Assembly (NCBI GenBank): GCA_021838715.1
Contig: JAKCCX010000003.1
Location: 1 to 64,000 of the forward strand
DNA: 64,000 nt
Direction: 5' to 3'
From: Pseudomonadota bacterium
GTDB taxonomy: Bacteria > Pseudomonadota > Gammaproteobacteria > Burkholderiales > Burkholderiaceae_F
Within the stretch, counting starts at the first letter, position 1, and the number at the start of each line of letters is the position of its first letter. Made by a program: the position numbers and the translations under genes. Below the pieces are notes generated by a model. It was not told the DNA's origin, did no database searches, and saw only the letters and a list, made by a program, of their open reading frames with translations. Below, in pieces: positions 46,700-56,635 of the stretch.

Positions 46700-48118
46700 T
46701 CAGGTGGCGTGCTCCTCCAGGAACGCCCGCACCGCGTCCACGTCGGCCGGCATGCGGACGAAGCGTTGGGGGAGATCCTCGATCCCGGCGAACCGGGCGG
46801 GGCGGTCGGGCAGCCGGCCGATGGCTTCGCGGATGGTTTCGGCGAACTTCGTCGGCAGCGCGGTCTCGAGGCAGACCATCGGCACGTGGGGGTCGCGCAG
46901 TTCGCGGGCGACCTTGACGCCGTCGGCGGTGTGGGGATCCAGGATCCGGCCGTCGCGTTCGTACTGGCTGCGGATCGTCGCCAGGCGGTCGGCGTGGCTG
47001 CTGCGGCCGGAGCGGAAGCCGCTGGCCGCCACGGCGTCCCAGTACGGCGTGCCTTTCAGGTCGAAGGCGCCGCGGGTGTCCAGTTCCCACCAGAGTTCGC
47101 GCAGCACCGCGGGATCGCGGCCGACGATGTCGAAGACGAAGCGCTCGAAATTCGAGGCCTTGGAAATGTCCATCGACGGGCTGCTGGTGACATGAGTCTC
47201 CTGGGCGCCGCGCACCCGGTAGCGCCCGGTGCGGAAGAACTCGTCGAGCACGTCGTTTTCGTTCGTCGCCACCACCAGACGACGGATCGGCAGGCCCATC
47301 TGGCGTGCGATCCAGCCGGCGAGGACATTGCCGAAGTTCCCGGACGGAACGCAGAAGTCGACCGGGCGGTCTTCGTGGGTGGCGCCGGCCGTGACGGCGA
47401 AATAGCCGCGGAAATAGTAGACCACCTGGGCGACGATGCGCGCCCAGTTGATCGAGTTGACGGCGCCCAGGCGGTGGCCGCGCTTGAATTCGACGTCGGC
47501 GCCGATCCGCTTCACGAGGTCCTGGCAGTCGTCGAAGCTGCCCTCGATCGCGAGGTTGAAGATGTTCTCGTCCTGCAGCGAGTACATCTGCGCGCGCTGG
47601 AACGCGCTCATCCGGCCGAACGGCGAGAGCATGAAGACGCGCACGCCGGGCCGGCCGCGCATCGCCACTTCGGCGGCGGAACCGGTGTCGCCCGAAGTGG
47701 CGCCGAGGATGTTGAGGCGTTCCCCGCGGCGGGCCAGTTCGGCTTCGAAGAGCGCGCCGAGGAGCTGCATCGCCATGTCCTTGAAGGCGAGCGTGGGGCC
47801 GTTGGACAGCTGGAGCAGATGCAGGCCCGGTTCGAGCTCCGCCACCGGGGTGATCGCCTCGGTGCCGAACACCGCGCTCGTGTAGGTGCCGCGCACGATC
47901 GCTTCCAGCGTTCCGGGTTCGTAGTCGTCCGCGAACCGGCGCAGGACGGCGATCGCGAGTTCCGCGTAGGGCAGGCTGCGCAGTTGCGCGCGTTCCCGGG
48001 CGTCGAACTGGGGATACTCTTCCGGCACGGCCAGGCCGCCATCCGGCGCCAGGCCTTCGAGCAGGACGTCGCGAAACGATGCCGGGGCCATGCGGCCGCG
48101 GGTGGACCAGTACTTCAC
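46700..48118 (-). CDS. thrC: Threonine synthase
   Basis: A 472-residue PLP enzyme converting O-phosphohomoserine to threonine. VKYWSTRG opens the protein, the PLP lysine is in GPTLAFKDMAMQ, and the phosphate loop in GATSGDTGSAA. The start is GTG, coupled to the hom stop through GTGA, with AGGAG upstream. Last gene of the alaC-hom-thrC operon. Confidence 0.96.
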   Translation of the reverse strand: MKYWSTRGRMAPASFRDVLLEGLAPDGGLAVPEEYPQFDARERAQLRSLPYAELAIAVLRRFADDYEPGTLEAIVRGTYTSAVFGTEAITPVAELEPGLHLLQLSNGPTLAFKDMAMQLLGALFEAELARRGERLNILGATSGDTGSAAEVAMRGRPGVRVFMLSPFGRMSAFQRAQMYSLQDENIFNLAIEGSFDDCQDLVKRIGADVEFKRGHRLGAVNSINWARIVAQVVYYFRGYFAVTAGATHEDRPVDFCVPSGNFGNVLAGWIARQMGLPIRRLVVATNENDVLDEFFRTGRYRVRGAQETHVTSSPSMDISKASNFERFVFDIVGRDPAVLRELWWELDTRGAFDLKGTPYWDAVAASGFRSGRSSHADRLATIRSQYERDGRILDPHTADGVKVARELRDPHVPMVCLETALPTKFAETIREAIGRLPDRPARFAGIEDLPQRFVRMPADVDAVRAFLEEHAT

Positions 48119-49425
48119 GAGAGGGACTCCTGTCGAATGCGGATCACCGGCGCCAGCACCGTGTCGAGCGCCTCGATGCGGCGCAGGGCTTCGTTGACGT
48201 CGCGCTCGCGCGCTTCGTGGGTCAGCATGATGATCTCGGTCCGATTTTCGCCTTCGGCCGGTTCGCGCTGGAACATCGCGTCGATCGAAATGCGGAAATC
48301 GGCCAGGATGCGCGCGATGTCGGCAAGGACCCCGGGGCGATCGGACACCAGGATGCGGAAATAGTAGGAGGTGACCGTGTCCTCGATCGACAGCCACGGC
48401 TGGGGCACCAGGGCTTCGGGCTGGAATGCGAGGTGGGGAACGCGGTCTTCCGGGTCGGCCGTGTGCAGGCGGGTGACGTCGACCAGATCCGCCACCACCG
48501 CGGACGCGGTGGGTTCGGCGCCGGCGCCGGGGCCGTAGTAGAGGGTCGCGCCGACGGCGTCGCCCTTCACGACGACCGCGTTCATCGCCCCTTCGACGTT
48601 GGCCACGAGGCGCTTGGCGGGAACCAGCGTGGGATGCACGCGCAGTTCGATGCCGGCCGGCGTGCGCCGCGTGATGCCCAGCAACTTGACGCGGTACCCC
48701 AGTTGCTCCGCGTAGCGGATGTCCGCGGCCGCCAGCCCGGCGATGCCCTCGACATGCGCCGCATCGAACCGGATCGGCACGCCGAAGGCGATGGCCGAGA
48801 GGATCGAGAGCTTGTGCGCGGCGTCGGTGCCGTGGATGTCGAAGCTGGGGTCCGCCTCGGCGTAGCCCAGCTCCTGCGCTTCGCGCAGCGCGTCGTCGAA
48901 CGAAGCGCCGGTGTCGCGCATGCGCGAGAGGATGAAGTTGCTGGTGCCGTTGATGATGCCCGCAAGCCACTCGATGCGATTGCCGGTGAGCCCCTCGCGC
49001 AAGGCCTTGATGATCGGAATGCCGCCGGCGACGGCGGCTTCGAAGGCCACCATCACCCCCATCTTCTGCGCCGCGGCGAAGATCTCGTTGCCATGGTGGG
49101 CGAGCAGCGCCTTGTTGGCCGTGACCACGTGCTTGTCGTGGGCGATCGCATCGAGCACCAGTTCGCGCGCGGGCTCGCAGCCGCCGATCAGTTCGACGAC
49201 GATGTCGACGTCCGGATCGCGCACGACGTCCTGCGCCCGATCGGTGATCGGGATCGCGTCGCCCACCCATGCGCGGGCGCGCGGCACGTCGCGCACCGCC
49301 GCCCGGACGATTTCGATGCCGCGTCCGGCGCGGCGGCGGATCTCTTCCTGGTTGCGGCGCAGCACGTCGAAGGTGCCGCGGCCGACCGTACCCAGGCCCA
49401 ACAGTCCCACTCGGAGCGGTTTCAT
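48115..49425 (-). CDS. hom: Homoserine dehydrogenase
   Basis: A 436-residue NAD(P)-dependent enzyme of the threonine/methionine branch. Rossmann motif [14 protein letters not shown], catalytic region [11 protein letters not shown] and [16 protein letters not shown], and a C-terminal ACT domain (about 350-430) for feedback control. It overlaps alaC and thrC by four bases at each end. Confidence 0.97.
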   Translation of the reverse strand: MKPLRVGLLGLGTVGRGTFDVLRRNQEEIRRRAGRGIEIVRAAVRDVPRARAWVGDAIPITDRAQDVVRDPDVDIVVELIGGCEPARELVLDAIAHDKHVVTANKALLAHHGNEIFAAAQKMGVMVAFEAAVAGGIPIIKALREGLTGNRIEWLAGIINGTSNFILSRMRDTGASFDDALREAQELGYAEADPSFDIHGTDAAHKLSILSAIAFGVPIRFDAAHVEGIAGLAAADIRYAEQLGYRVKLLGITRRTPAGIELRVHPTLVPAKRLVANVEGAMNAVVVKGDAVGATLYYGPGAGAEPTASAVVADLVDVTRLHTADPEDRVPHLAFQPEALVPQPWLSIEDTVTSYYFRILVSDRPGVLADIARILADFRISIDAMFQREPAEGENRTEIIMLTHEARERDVNEALRRIEALDTVLAPVIRIRQESLS

Positions 49426-50627
49426 ACCTTTGCGATCACTCCATCGCGGCGGAACATGTCCCGGATCCCGCGCACCGCCTGGCGGATCCGCATTTCGTTT
49501 TCGATCAGCGCAAAGCGCACATGGGTGTCGCCATACTCGCCGAAACCGATCCCCGGCGACACCGCGACCTTGGCGTCGGCGAGCAGCTTCTTGGCAAACT
49601 CGAGCGACCCCAGGTTGGCGTAGTGTGCGGGGATCTGCGCCCAGACGTACATCGACGCCTTGGGAACCTCCACCATCCAGCCCAGCTCGTGCAGGCCCTT
49701 CACGAGCACGTCGCGCCGCCGCTTGTACTGCTGCACGATCTCGGCCACGCACTCCTGCGGCCCTTCGAGCGCCGCGATCGATGCGACCTGGATGGGCGTG
49801 AAGGTGCCGTAGTCGTGGTAGCTCTTGATCCGCGCCAGCGCCGCGACGAGGTCGCGGTTGCCGACCATGAAGCCGACGCGCCAGCCGGCCATGTTGTAGC
49901 TCTTGCTGAGCGTGAAGAACTCCACCGCCACGTCGCGCGCGCCGGGAATCTCCATGATCGACGGCGCCCGCTCGCCCTCGAACACGATGTCGGCGTACGC
50001 CAGGTCATGAATGACGTAGATGCCGTGCTCGCGCGCCAGGTCGATGACGCGCCGGAAGAAGTCGAGATCGACGCACTGCGCCGTCGGGTTGCTCGGGAAG
50101 CCGATCACGATCATCCGCGGCTTGGGCAGGGTTTCGCGGATCGCGCGCTCGAGCTCGCCGAAGAAGTCCACGCCCGGCGTGAGCTTCACCGAGCGGATGT
50201 CCGCACCGGCGATGATCGCCCCATAGATGTGGATCGGATAGCTGGGATTGGGCACGAGCACCGTATCGCCGCGATCGAGCGTGGCCAGCATCAGGTGCGC
50301 AAGGCCCTCCTTGGACCCGATGGTGACGATCGCCTCGGTCTCGGGATCGAGGTCGACGCCGTAGCGCGTCTGGTACCAATGGGTGATCGCCCGCCGCAGG
50401 CGCGGGATCCCCTTCGACACCGAATAGCCATGGGTGTCGGGACGATGCACCGCCTCGATCAGTTTCTGGACGATGTGCGGCGGCGTGGCGCCGTCCGGAT
50501 TGCCCATGCTCATGTCGATGATGTCTTCGCCGCGGCGCCGCGCGGCCATCTTGAGCTCGCCGGTGATGTTGAAGACATAGGGCGGCAGACGCTTGATGCG
50601 CGAAAACTCCGGTTTCCCTGAATTCAT
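49422..50627 (-). CDS. alaC: Class I aminotransferase, AlaC-like
   Basis: A 401-residue PLP aminotransferase. [10 protein letters not shown], the PLP lysine in [15 protein letters not shown] and the arginine near RFALIEN follow the AlaC/YfdZ branch, which makes alanine from pyruvate and glutamate. In an operon with hom and thrC it might instead act on another amino acid of that pathway. ATG 50627 gives the family N-terminus ([18 protein letters not shown]). Confidence 0.88.
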   Translation of the reverse strand: MNSGKPEFSRIKRLPPYVFNITGELKMAARRRGEDIIDMSMGNPDGATPPHIVQKLIEAVHRPDTHGYSVSKGIPRLRRAITHWYQTRYGVDLDPETEAIVTIGSKEGLAHLMLATLDRGDTVLVPNPSYPIHIYGAIIAGADIRSVKLTPGVDFFGELERAIRETLPKPRMIVIGFPSNPTAQCVDLDFFRRVIDLAREHGIYVIHDLAYADIVFEGERAPSIMEIPGARDVAVEFFTLSKSYNMAGWRVGFMVGNRDLVAALARIKSYHDYGTFTPIQVASIAALEGPQECVAEIVQQYKRRRDVLVKGLHELGWMVEVPKASMYVWAQIPAHYANLGSLEFAKKLLADAKVAVSPGIGFGEYGDTHVRFALIENEMRIRQAVRGIRDMFRRDGVIAKV

Positions 50628-50850
50628 TCTCGAGTGTTTCAAAGTCGGGAGGCAGGAAACGGCAGCCCCGCTGGCGACCGCCCTCCGCGTCCACAAAAAG
50701 TCCGGATTTTCCGGCAGATGCCGGAAATCGTGGTTGGTTGCATAATTTACCCGATCTGCGCCACGAGACGTGGGCAACCCCCTGCGGGCAGCACCCCGAC
50801 TGGCGGCACCCGGCCGCCACGGCACCGCAGACGTGGCGCGCGGAGCGCGA

Positions 50851-51267
50851 TTGAAGCTGCATTATCAGGCGCCATCGAATTCCAGCACCGTGACCGGCTA
50901 CGGACCCGGATATATCGAAATCGACCGGGTCCGGTACGCCTGGAACGAATGGGGCGGCATCCTGCTCGCCCCGGAAGCCGCCGTACAGCGTTGGGCCGTC
51001 GCCGACCCGGCGGCGCTGGCGGCGGCCGACGTGACGCCGATCCTGGCGTTCCGCCCCGAGATCGTGCTGTTCGGAACCGGCCCCCGTCAGCGCTTTCCGA
51101 AGCCGGAGGCGATCGCCCCCCTGGCGCAGGCGCAGGTCGGATTCGAGGTGATGGACACCGCGGCGGCCTGCCGTACCTTCAACATTCTGGTTGCCGAAGG
51201 CCGCCGCGTCGTCGGCGCGTTCTTCCCCTCCGACGATCCAGCCCCTTCCGTCCCGGAAAAACCATGA
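50851..51267 (+). CDS. Mth938-like domain protein
   Basis: A 138-residue protein of the Mth938/DUF498 family ([44 protein letters not shown]). Relatives include NDUFAF3-type assembly factors, but the bacterial role is unclear. Translation probably starts at TTG 50851, matching the family start (KLHYQAP); an ATG at 50770 would add a non-conserved stretch. The stop overlaps the bcp start (ATGA). Confidence 0.82.
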   Translation: MKLHYQAPSNSSTVTGYGPGYIEIDRVRYAWNEWGGILLAPEAAVQRWAVADPAALAAADVTPILAFRPEIVLFGTGPRQRFPKPEAIAPLAQAQVGFEVMDTAAACRTFNILVAEGRRVVGAFFPSDDPAPSVPEKP

Positions 51268-51743
51268 CCGAAACCATCCGCCCCGGCCAGCCCGTACCCG
51301 ACTTTTCCGCCGCGTCGACCGCCGGCGAATTCCGCCTCTCGCAGCTGCGCGGCAGCATCGTCGTGCTCTACTTCTACCCCAAGGACAACACGCCCGGATG
51401 CACCACGGAGTCGCGCGACTTCGCCGCGATGCACGACCGCTTCGTCGCGGCGGGAGCGCGCGTCGTCGGGATTTCGCGCGATACGCTGCGCTCGCACGAG
51501 AACTTCCGCGAGCGACAGCAGCTGCCGTTCGAACTGCTTGCCGACACCGACGAAGCCGTGTGCAACCAGTTCGGCGTGATGAAGCAGAAAACCATGTACG
51601 GCAAGCCGGTCCGCGGCATCGAGCGCAGCACCTTCCTGATCGACGCCCAGGGCGTCCTGCGGCAGGAATGGCGCGGCGTGAAGGTCCCGGCCCACGCCGA
51701 AGAGGTACTGCACGCCGTCCAGGAGCTGGCGACCGGGTCCTGA
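51264..51743 (+). CDS. bcp: Thiol peroxidase Bcp (PrxQ type)
   Basis: A 159-residue peroxiredoxin. The peroxidatic cysteine is in YFYPKDNTPGCTTES. The usual resolving cysteine five residues later is absent (TTESRD), making it a 1-Cys type variant or one using C100 (EAVCNQFG). It reduces hydroperoxides with thioredoxin or glutathione. Coupled to the preceding gene. Confidence 0.93.
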   Translation: MTETIRPGQPVPDFSAASTAGEFRLSQLRGSIVVLYFYPKDNTPGCTTESRDFAAMHDRFVAAGARVVGISRDTLRSHENFRERQQLPFELLADTDEAVCNQFGVMKQKTMYGKPVRGIERSTFLIDAQGVLRQEWRGVKVPAHAEEVLHAVQELATGS

Positions 51744-51802
51744 CCCAGCGCCCCCGCCCACCGCGCCGATTTCCGTTTTTCCTTCGCCGAAAGAAGCTCC
51801 CG

Positions 51803-53434
51803 ATGCCCCTGCCCAAGGCACCCAGCAAGCCCGCGACGATCCTCGACCTTTCGCAAGCCCATCCGCCGGCGCACACCAAACCGGCGGCGGGGGCCAAACA
51901 TGCGGCCTCGCACGCCGCCCCCCACCGCGCCGAAGCGTCGCCGCCCGCCGCGGCGGAATCCATCCACGCCGCCGCCGGAGCCGCGGCGGCGCGCCTGTCG
52001 CTGGTCGAGACCCCCGGCCGGACCGGCAGCCGCAAGGCGCGCGCACCGGCGGCGCGCCCGCGTCTCTTCGTGCTCGACACCAACGTCCTGATGCACGACC
52101 CGAGCTGCCTCTTCCGGTTCGAGGAGCACGACGTCTTCCTGCCGATGATGACGCTCGAAGAACTCGACGGGCACAAGAAGGGGATGTCCGAAGTGGCGCG
52201 CAACGCCCGCCAGGTCAGTCGATCGCTCGACGGACTGGTCGCCGCCTGCGAAACACCGATCGAAGACGGGATTCCCCTCTCGTCGCTGGGCAACACCGAG
52301 GCGACCGGCAAGCTGTTCCTGCAGACCCAGACGCTGGGCGGCGCCCTGCCGGCGAACCTGGCGTCGGGCAAGGCCGACAACATCATCCTGGCGGTGGTAC
52401 GGGCCCTCAAGGAACAGGATCCGGCGCGCGACGTGGTGCTGGTGTCCAAGGACATCAACATCCGCGTCAAGGCGCGCGCCCTGGACCTCGCCGCCGAAGA
52501 CTACTTCAACGACAAGGTCCTCGCCGACAGCGACATCCTCTACACCGGGATCTACGCCCTGCCCGCCAACTTCTGGGAACGCCACGCCAAAGGCGTCGAG
52601 TCCTGGCAGCAGGCGGGAAGCACGTTCTACCGCATCCAGGGGCCGCTGGTGGCCGAGCTGCACGTCAACCAGTTCGTCTACCTGGAGAGCGGCACGCCGT
52701 TCTATGCCCAGGTGCGCGAAATCCGCGGCAAGACCGCGGTGCTGCGGGTGCTGCGCGACTATCTGCACGCCAAGAATGCGATCTGGGGCATCACGGCGCG
52801 CAACCGCGAACAGTGCTTCGCCCTGAACCTCCTCTGCGACCCCGACTGCGATTTTGTGTCGATCATCGGCCAGGCCGGCACCGGCAAGACGCTGCTGGCG
52901 CTGGCCGCCGGCCTGGCGCAGACCTTCGAGAGCAAGCGCTTCAGCGAGATCATCGTGACGCGGGCGACCGTCCCGGTCGGCGAGGACATCGGGTTTCTGC
53001 CGGGCACGGAAGAGGAAAAGATGGCGCCGTGGATGGGCGCGCTCGAGGACAACCTCGAGGTCCTCAACCGCAGCGACGAAAGCGGCGGCGAGTGGGGCCG
53101 CGCGGCGACCAACGACCTCATCCGCACGCGCATCCGCATCAAGTCGATGAGCTTCATGCGCGGCCGCACCTTCGTCAACAAGTTCCTGATCATCGACGAA
53201 GCGCAGAACCTCACGCCCAAGCAGATGAAGACGCTGGTCACCCGCGCCGGGCCGGGCACCAAGGTGGTGTGCCTGGGCAACATCGCGCAGATCGACACGC
53301 CCTACCTCACCGAAGGAAGCTCGGGACTGACCTACGCCGTCGACCGGTTCAAGGGCTGGACGCATGCGGGCCATGTGACCCTGCAGCGCGGCGAGCGGTC
53401 CCGGCTGGCGGATTACGCGGCGGAAGCGCTGTAG
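51803..53434 (+). CDS. PhoH-family ATPase with PIN domain
   Basis: A 543-residue protein. A Pro/Ala-rich low-complexity N-terminus (1-85) leads into a PIN ribonuclease-like domain (about 90-235; VLDTNVLMHDP, DIIL-type acidic residues) and a C-terminal PhoH ATPase (about 315-540; GQAGTGKTLLALAAG, FLIIDEAQNLTP). The PIN-PhoH fusion is a known toxin-antitoxin-like or RNA-processing arrangement. Starts 59 bases after bcp. Confidence 0.9.
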   Translation: MPLPKAPSKPATILDLSQAHPPAHTKPAAGAKHAASHAAPHRAEASPPAAAESIHAAAGAAAARLSLVETPGRTGSRKARAPAARPRLFVLDTNVLMHDPSCLFRFEEHDVFLPMMTLEELDGHKKGMSEVARNARQVSRSLDGLVAACETPIEDGIPLSSLGNTEATGKLFLQTQTLGGALPANLASGKADNIILAVVRALKEQDPARDVVLVSKDINIRVKARALDLAAEDYFNDKVLADSDILYTGIYALPANFWERHAKGVESWQQAGSTFYRIQGPLVAELHVNQFVYLESGTPFYAQVREIRGKTAVLRVLRDYLHAKNAIWGITARNREQCFALNLLCDPDCDFVSIIGQAGTGKTLLALAAGLAQTFESKRFSEIIVTRATVPVGEDIGFLPGTEEEKMAPWMGALEDNLEVLNRSDESGGEWGRAATNDLIRTRIRIKSMSFMRGRTFVNKFLIIDEAQNLTPKQMKTLVTRAGPGTKVVCLGNIAQIDTPYLTEGSSGLTYAVDRFKGWTHAGHVTLQRGERSRLADYAAEAL

Positions 53435-53455
53435 CGGCGATTCAGAAGCGGGCGC

Positions 53456-53496
53456 CACCCTCACCCCCGTCTTCTCCCGCACGCGGGAGACGGGGA
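53456..53496. repeat. G/C-rich palindromic repeat after phoH
   Basis: CCACCCTCACCCCCGTCT then a stem CTCCCGC-AC-GCGGGAG extended by CCCCGTC/(G)ACGGGG around a two-base bulge. It sits between convergent phoH and dnaB. Shares head CCCTCACCCCCG and arm CTCCCGC with the copy at 54921. Confidence 0.75.
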
Positions 53497-53515
53497 GCAG
53501 CTTCCGTTGCGCAGA

Positions 53516-54913
53516 TCAGAACGGCGGCGGGGTCGACAGCGAGAGATTGTCGAAGCGCGTGTGCTCGCCCCCAAACCGCAACTGCACCTTGCCGATCGGT
53601 CCGTTTCGCTGTTTGCCGATGATGATCTCCGCAACCCCCTTGTCCGGCGTGTCGGGGTTGTAGACCTCGTCGCGGTAGATGAAGAGGATCACGTCGGCGT
53701 CCTGCTCGATGGCGCCCGACTCGCGCAGATCGGACATCACCGGGCGCTTGTCGGTACGCTGCTCCACGGTGCGGTTCAACTGCGACAGTGCCAGCACCGG
53801 CACCTTCAGTTCCTTGGCGAGCGCCTTGAGCGACCGGGAGATCTCCGAGATCTCGGTTGCCCGGTTCTCGCCCGCCGACGAGCCCGACATCAGCTGCAGG
53901 TAGTCGACGATGATCATCCCGAGCTTGCCATACTCGCGGGCCAGGCGGCGCGCCCGCGCCCGCAGTTCGAGCGGCGCCAGGGCCGGCGTTTCGTCGATGT
54001 GCAGCGGCGCGGTATGCATGCGCTCGATCGCCTCGCTCAGGCGCGGCCAATCCTCTTCGAGCAGGCGGCCGGTACGCAGGCGCTGGGCATCGATGCGACC
54101 GACCGAACCGAGCATCCGCAAGGCGAGCTGCTCCGCGCCCATTTCCATCGAAAACACCGCCACCGGCATGCCCATATCGATCGCCACATGCTCGCCGATA
54201 TTGAGCGCGAAGGAGGTCTTGCCCATCGATGGCCGGCCGGCGATGATGACGAGGTCGCCTTCCTGGAACCCGGCAGTCTTGCTGTCGAGGTCCTTGAACC
54301 CGCTCGGCACGCCGGTGACGTCGCCGTGATTCGGCCGCTCGAACAGTTCCTGGATGCGCTCGACCACCTTGGACAGCAGGGGCTCGAGCTTGATGAAGCC
54401 GCCCTGGCCCCGCGCGCCCTGCTCGGCGATCTGGAAAACCTTGGTTTCGGCTTCGTCGAGGATCTGCTTGGCTTCGCGCCCTTGCGGGCTGAGCGCCGAG
54501 TCGGCGATCTCCTCGCCGACGCGCACGAGCTGCCGCAGCACCGCGCGCTCGCGCACGATTTCGGCATAGCGCCGGATATTGGCGGCGGAAGGGGTGTTCT
54601 GGACGAGTTCGTTGAGATAGACGAGGCCGCCGGCATCCTGATCCTTGCCGCTGGTGCGCAAGGCCTCGAAAACCGTCACCGCGTCGGCAGGCCGCGACTG
54701 GTCGATGAGCCGGGCGATGTGCTGGAAGATCAGCCGATGATCGTGCCGGTAGAAGTCGTCCGGCGCGATTCGGTCGGCAATGCGGTCCCAGGCGCCGTTG
54801 TCGAGCAGCAGTCCACCGAGCACCGAGGTTTCGGCGTCGATCGAGTGCGGCGGCGTGCGCAGGGCGGCAATCTGGGTGTCGGGAGTTTCCCGTTCGGAGG
54901 GGGACCAGTTCAT
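53516..54913 (-). CDS. dnaB: Replicative DNA helicase DnaB
   Basis: A 465-residue hexameric 5'-3' helicase. N-terminal DnaB domain (to about 125), then RecA-like core with GRPSMGKTSFAL, IIVDYLQLM and LALSQLNR. Follows rplI on the same strand in the order usual for Betaproteobacteria. Confidence 0.97.
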   Translation of the reverse strand: MNWSPSERETPDTQIAALRTPPHSIDAETSVLGGLLLDNGAWDRIADRIAPDDFYRHDHRLIFQHIARLIDQSRPADAVTVFEALRTSGKDQDAGGLVYLNELVQNTPSAANIRRYAEIVRERAVLRQLVRVGEEIADSALSPQGREAKQILDEAETKVFQIAEQGARGQGGFIKLEPLLSKVVERIQELFERPNHGDVTGVPSGFKDLDSKTAGFQEGDLVIIAGRPSMGKTSFALNIGEHVAIDMGMPVAVFSMEMGAEQLALRMLGSVGRIDAQRLRTGRLLEEDWPRLSEAIERMHTAPLHIDETPALAPLELRARARRLAREYGKLGMIIVDYLQLMSGSSAGENRATEISEISRSLKALAKELKVPVLALSQLNRTVEQRTDKRPVMSDLRESGAIEQDADVILFIYRDEVYNPDTPDKGVAEIIIGKQRNGPIGKVQLRFGGEHTRFDNLSLSTPPPF

Positions 54914-54920
54914 CGTTTAC

Positions 54921-54960
54921 CACCCTCACCCCCGCCCTCTCCCGCAAGGCGGGAGAGGGG
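54921..54960. repeat. G/C-rich palindromic repeat between rplI and dnaB
   Basis: CACCCTCACCCCCG then CCCTCTCCCGC-AAG-GCGGGAGAGGG, an 11-bp stem. Same family as 53456; the inner arms also match the nifK/nifE palindrome (CTCTCCC / GGGAGAG). Confidence 0.8.
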
Positions 54961-54974
54961 GATTCGGCAGTTCC

Positions 54975-55427
54975 TTACACGTGCTCGCCGAGGACCGAAA
55001 CCGTGATCTCGACCACGACGTCGGTATGCAGCGCGACCGCGACCTTGTAGTCGCCGATTGCCTTGAGCGGGCCTTGCGGCAGCCGGACGTTGGCCTTCGG
55101 AACCTCGAAGCCCTGCTTGCCCAGCGCTTCGGCGATATCGAAGTTGGTCACCGATCCGAACAGCCGGCCGTCGACGCCGGCCTTGGCGGTGATCTGCAGC
55201 GTGATGCCCTGCAGGCGCTCGCCCGCGTCCTGAGCCGCCTTCAGGCGCTCGGCGTGCACGCGCTCCAGTTCTGCGCGCTTGACCTCGAACTCCTGCAGCG
55301 CGGCCTGCGTCGCACGGCGGGCCTTGCCCTTGGGAATCAGGAAGTTGCGTGCGTAGCCGTCCTTGACGCGAACGACGTCGCCCAACTGCCCCAGATTGCT
55401 GATCTTGTCGAGAAGAATGACTTGCAT
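54975..55427 (-). CDS. rplI: Ribosomal protein L9
   Basis: A 150-residue large-subunit protein. [19 protein letters not shown] is the conserved N-terminal domain, followed by the long connecting helix and the C-terminal domain. Part of rpsF-priB-rpsR-rplI. Confidence 0.97.
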   Translation of the reverse strand: MQVILLDKISNLGQLGDVVRVKDGYARNFLIPKGKARRATQAALQEFEVKRAELERVHAERLKAAQDAGERLQGITLQITAKAGVDGRLFGSVTNFDIAEALGKQGFEVPKANVRLPQGPLKAIGDYKVAVALHTDVVVEITVSVLGEHV

Positions 55428-55447
55428 GATGAATCCTGCCCCGGCGC

Positions 55448-55756
55448 TCAGTGAATGTCCGTGTACGGCAGCAGCGCCAGGAAGCGCGCACGCTTGATCG
55501 CCGTGTCCAGCTGGCGCTGGTAGTGCGCCTTGGTTCCCGTCAGGCGGGCCGGGATGATGCGGCCGTTGTCCTGAATGAAGTCGCGCAAGGTGTCGACATC
55601 CTTGTAGTCGATGCTTTCGACCTTCTCCACCGTGAACCGGCAGAACTTCTTGCGCTTGAACAGCGCGTTCTGCTGATTGCCGCGCCGACCGCCCGGCTTG
55701 CCGCGTCCCTTGGCGCCGAATTTCGGCTTGCCCCCGCTTCGCATCACTGCACTCAT
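55448..55756 (-). CDS. rpsR: Ribosomal protein S18
   Basis: A 102-residue small-subunit protein that pairs with S6. [18 protein letters not shown] and [17 protein letters not shown] are diagnostic. The N-terminal 30 residues are Gly/Lys-rich. A start four codons later (second Met) is possible. Confidence 0.96.
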   Translation of the reverse strand: MSAVMRSGGKPKFGAKGRGKPGGRRGNQQNALFKRKKFCRFTVEKVESIDYKDVDTLRDFIQDNGRIIPARLTGTKAHYQRQLDTAIKRARFLALLPYTDIH

Positions 55757-55777
55757 TGCATGCTCCGAAAAAACTCG

Positions 55778-56095
55778 TTATCGAATCCCAGATGCGGATT
55801 CCCCAGGAACCCGCTCAACCTGCGTGATATGCACCACCACACGCTTGCTCCGTTGGCTGCGCGGCGCGAGAAACCCCGTGACGCGCAGCGCTGCGCCCAG
55901 GCTCTCCGCCGCCAGGATCCTCGCCGCTTCGCCGATCGCCATCGCGTCGACGGAAAAATCAAGCGTCCGGGGAACTCCGGCTTCGACGGTCTCCGAGCGG
56001 TGTTGCAGCTGCATTTCCAGCACCGCAACGCCGGCCGGCGTGGCCCGCAGCGCAGCCCGCTCGACGAGCACCGCGTTCAACACGACGCGGTTCAC
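55778..56095 (-). CDS. priB: Primosomal replication protein N
   Basis: A 105-residue single OB-fold protein that binds single-stranded DNA and helps PriA restart replication. [22 protein letters not shown] and VHITQVERV match PriB. Its place between rpsF and rpsR supports the call. Confidence 0.92.
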   Translation of the reverse strand: MNRVVLNAVLVERAALRATPAGVAVLEMQLQHRSETVEAGVPRTLDFSVDAMAIGEAARILAAESLGAALRVTGFLAPRSQRSKRVVVHITQVERVPGESASGIR

Positions 56096-56105
56096 GTCGA
56101 ACCGG

Positions 56106-56480
56106 TCAAACCGCCGGAACTGCCACCTGCTCGGTCACCGTCTTGCGCGCTTCTTCGCGCTCGACGGTCTTCATCATCGGGCTGGGGCCCGTGACGGCCT
56201 TCTTCTGCACCGTCGTGAGGTGCCGCAGGATGGCATCGTTGTAGCGGAAGCCGTGCTCGAGCTCGTCGAGGGTGGCCTTGGTGCATTCGATGTTGAGCAG
56301 GATGTAGTGGGCTTTGACGAGCTTCTGGATCGGGTAGGCCAGCTGGCGACGGCCCCAGTCCTCGACCCGATGCACCTGGCCGCCTTGCGACGTGACCAGC
56401 GTGCGATACCGCTCGATCATCGCCGGGACCTGCTCGCTTTGGTCCGGATGGACGATGAAACAGATTTCGTAATGACGCAT
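56106..56480 (-). CDS. rpsF: Ribosomal protein S6
   Basis: A 124-residue protein: [34 protein letters not shown] and HYILLNIE are conserved. First gene of the rpsF-priB-rpsR-rplI operon. A Glu/Arg-rich tail follows residue 100. Confidence 0.97.
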   Translation of the reverse strand: MRHYEICFIVHPDQSEQVPAMIERYRTLVTSQGGQVHRVEDWGRRQLAYPIQKLVKAHYILLNIECTKATLDELEHGFRYNDAILRHLTTVQKKAVTGPSPMMKTVEREEARKTVTEQVAVPAV

Positions 56481-56635
56481 GAACACTCCTCGTGGATTCA
56501 CCCTGACGGGATCAGCCGCCCGGAAAGCGTGACGCTCCGATGCGGCAAGGAACCGGGAATTGTAATACAAATACAGCGGGGATTTCGCATCGCCCCGGCG
56601 GCCGGCGGGCAGACGACCCGCCCGCTGCCGAAGCG

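Noticed and set aside
43720-46917. 1065-codon plus-strand frame opposite clpB
   Set aside because: Low-complexity Leu/Asp/Gly-rich shadow of clpB.
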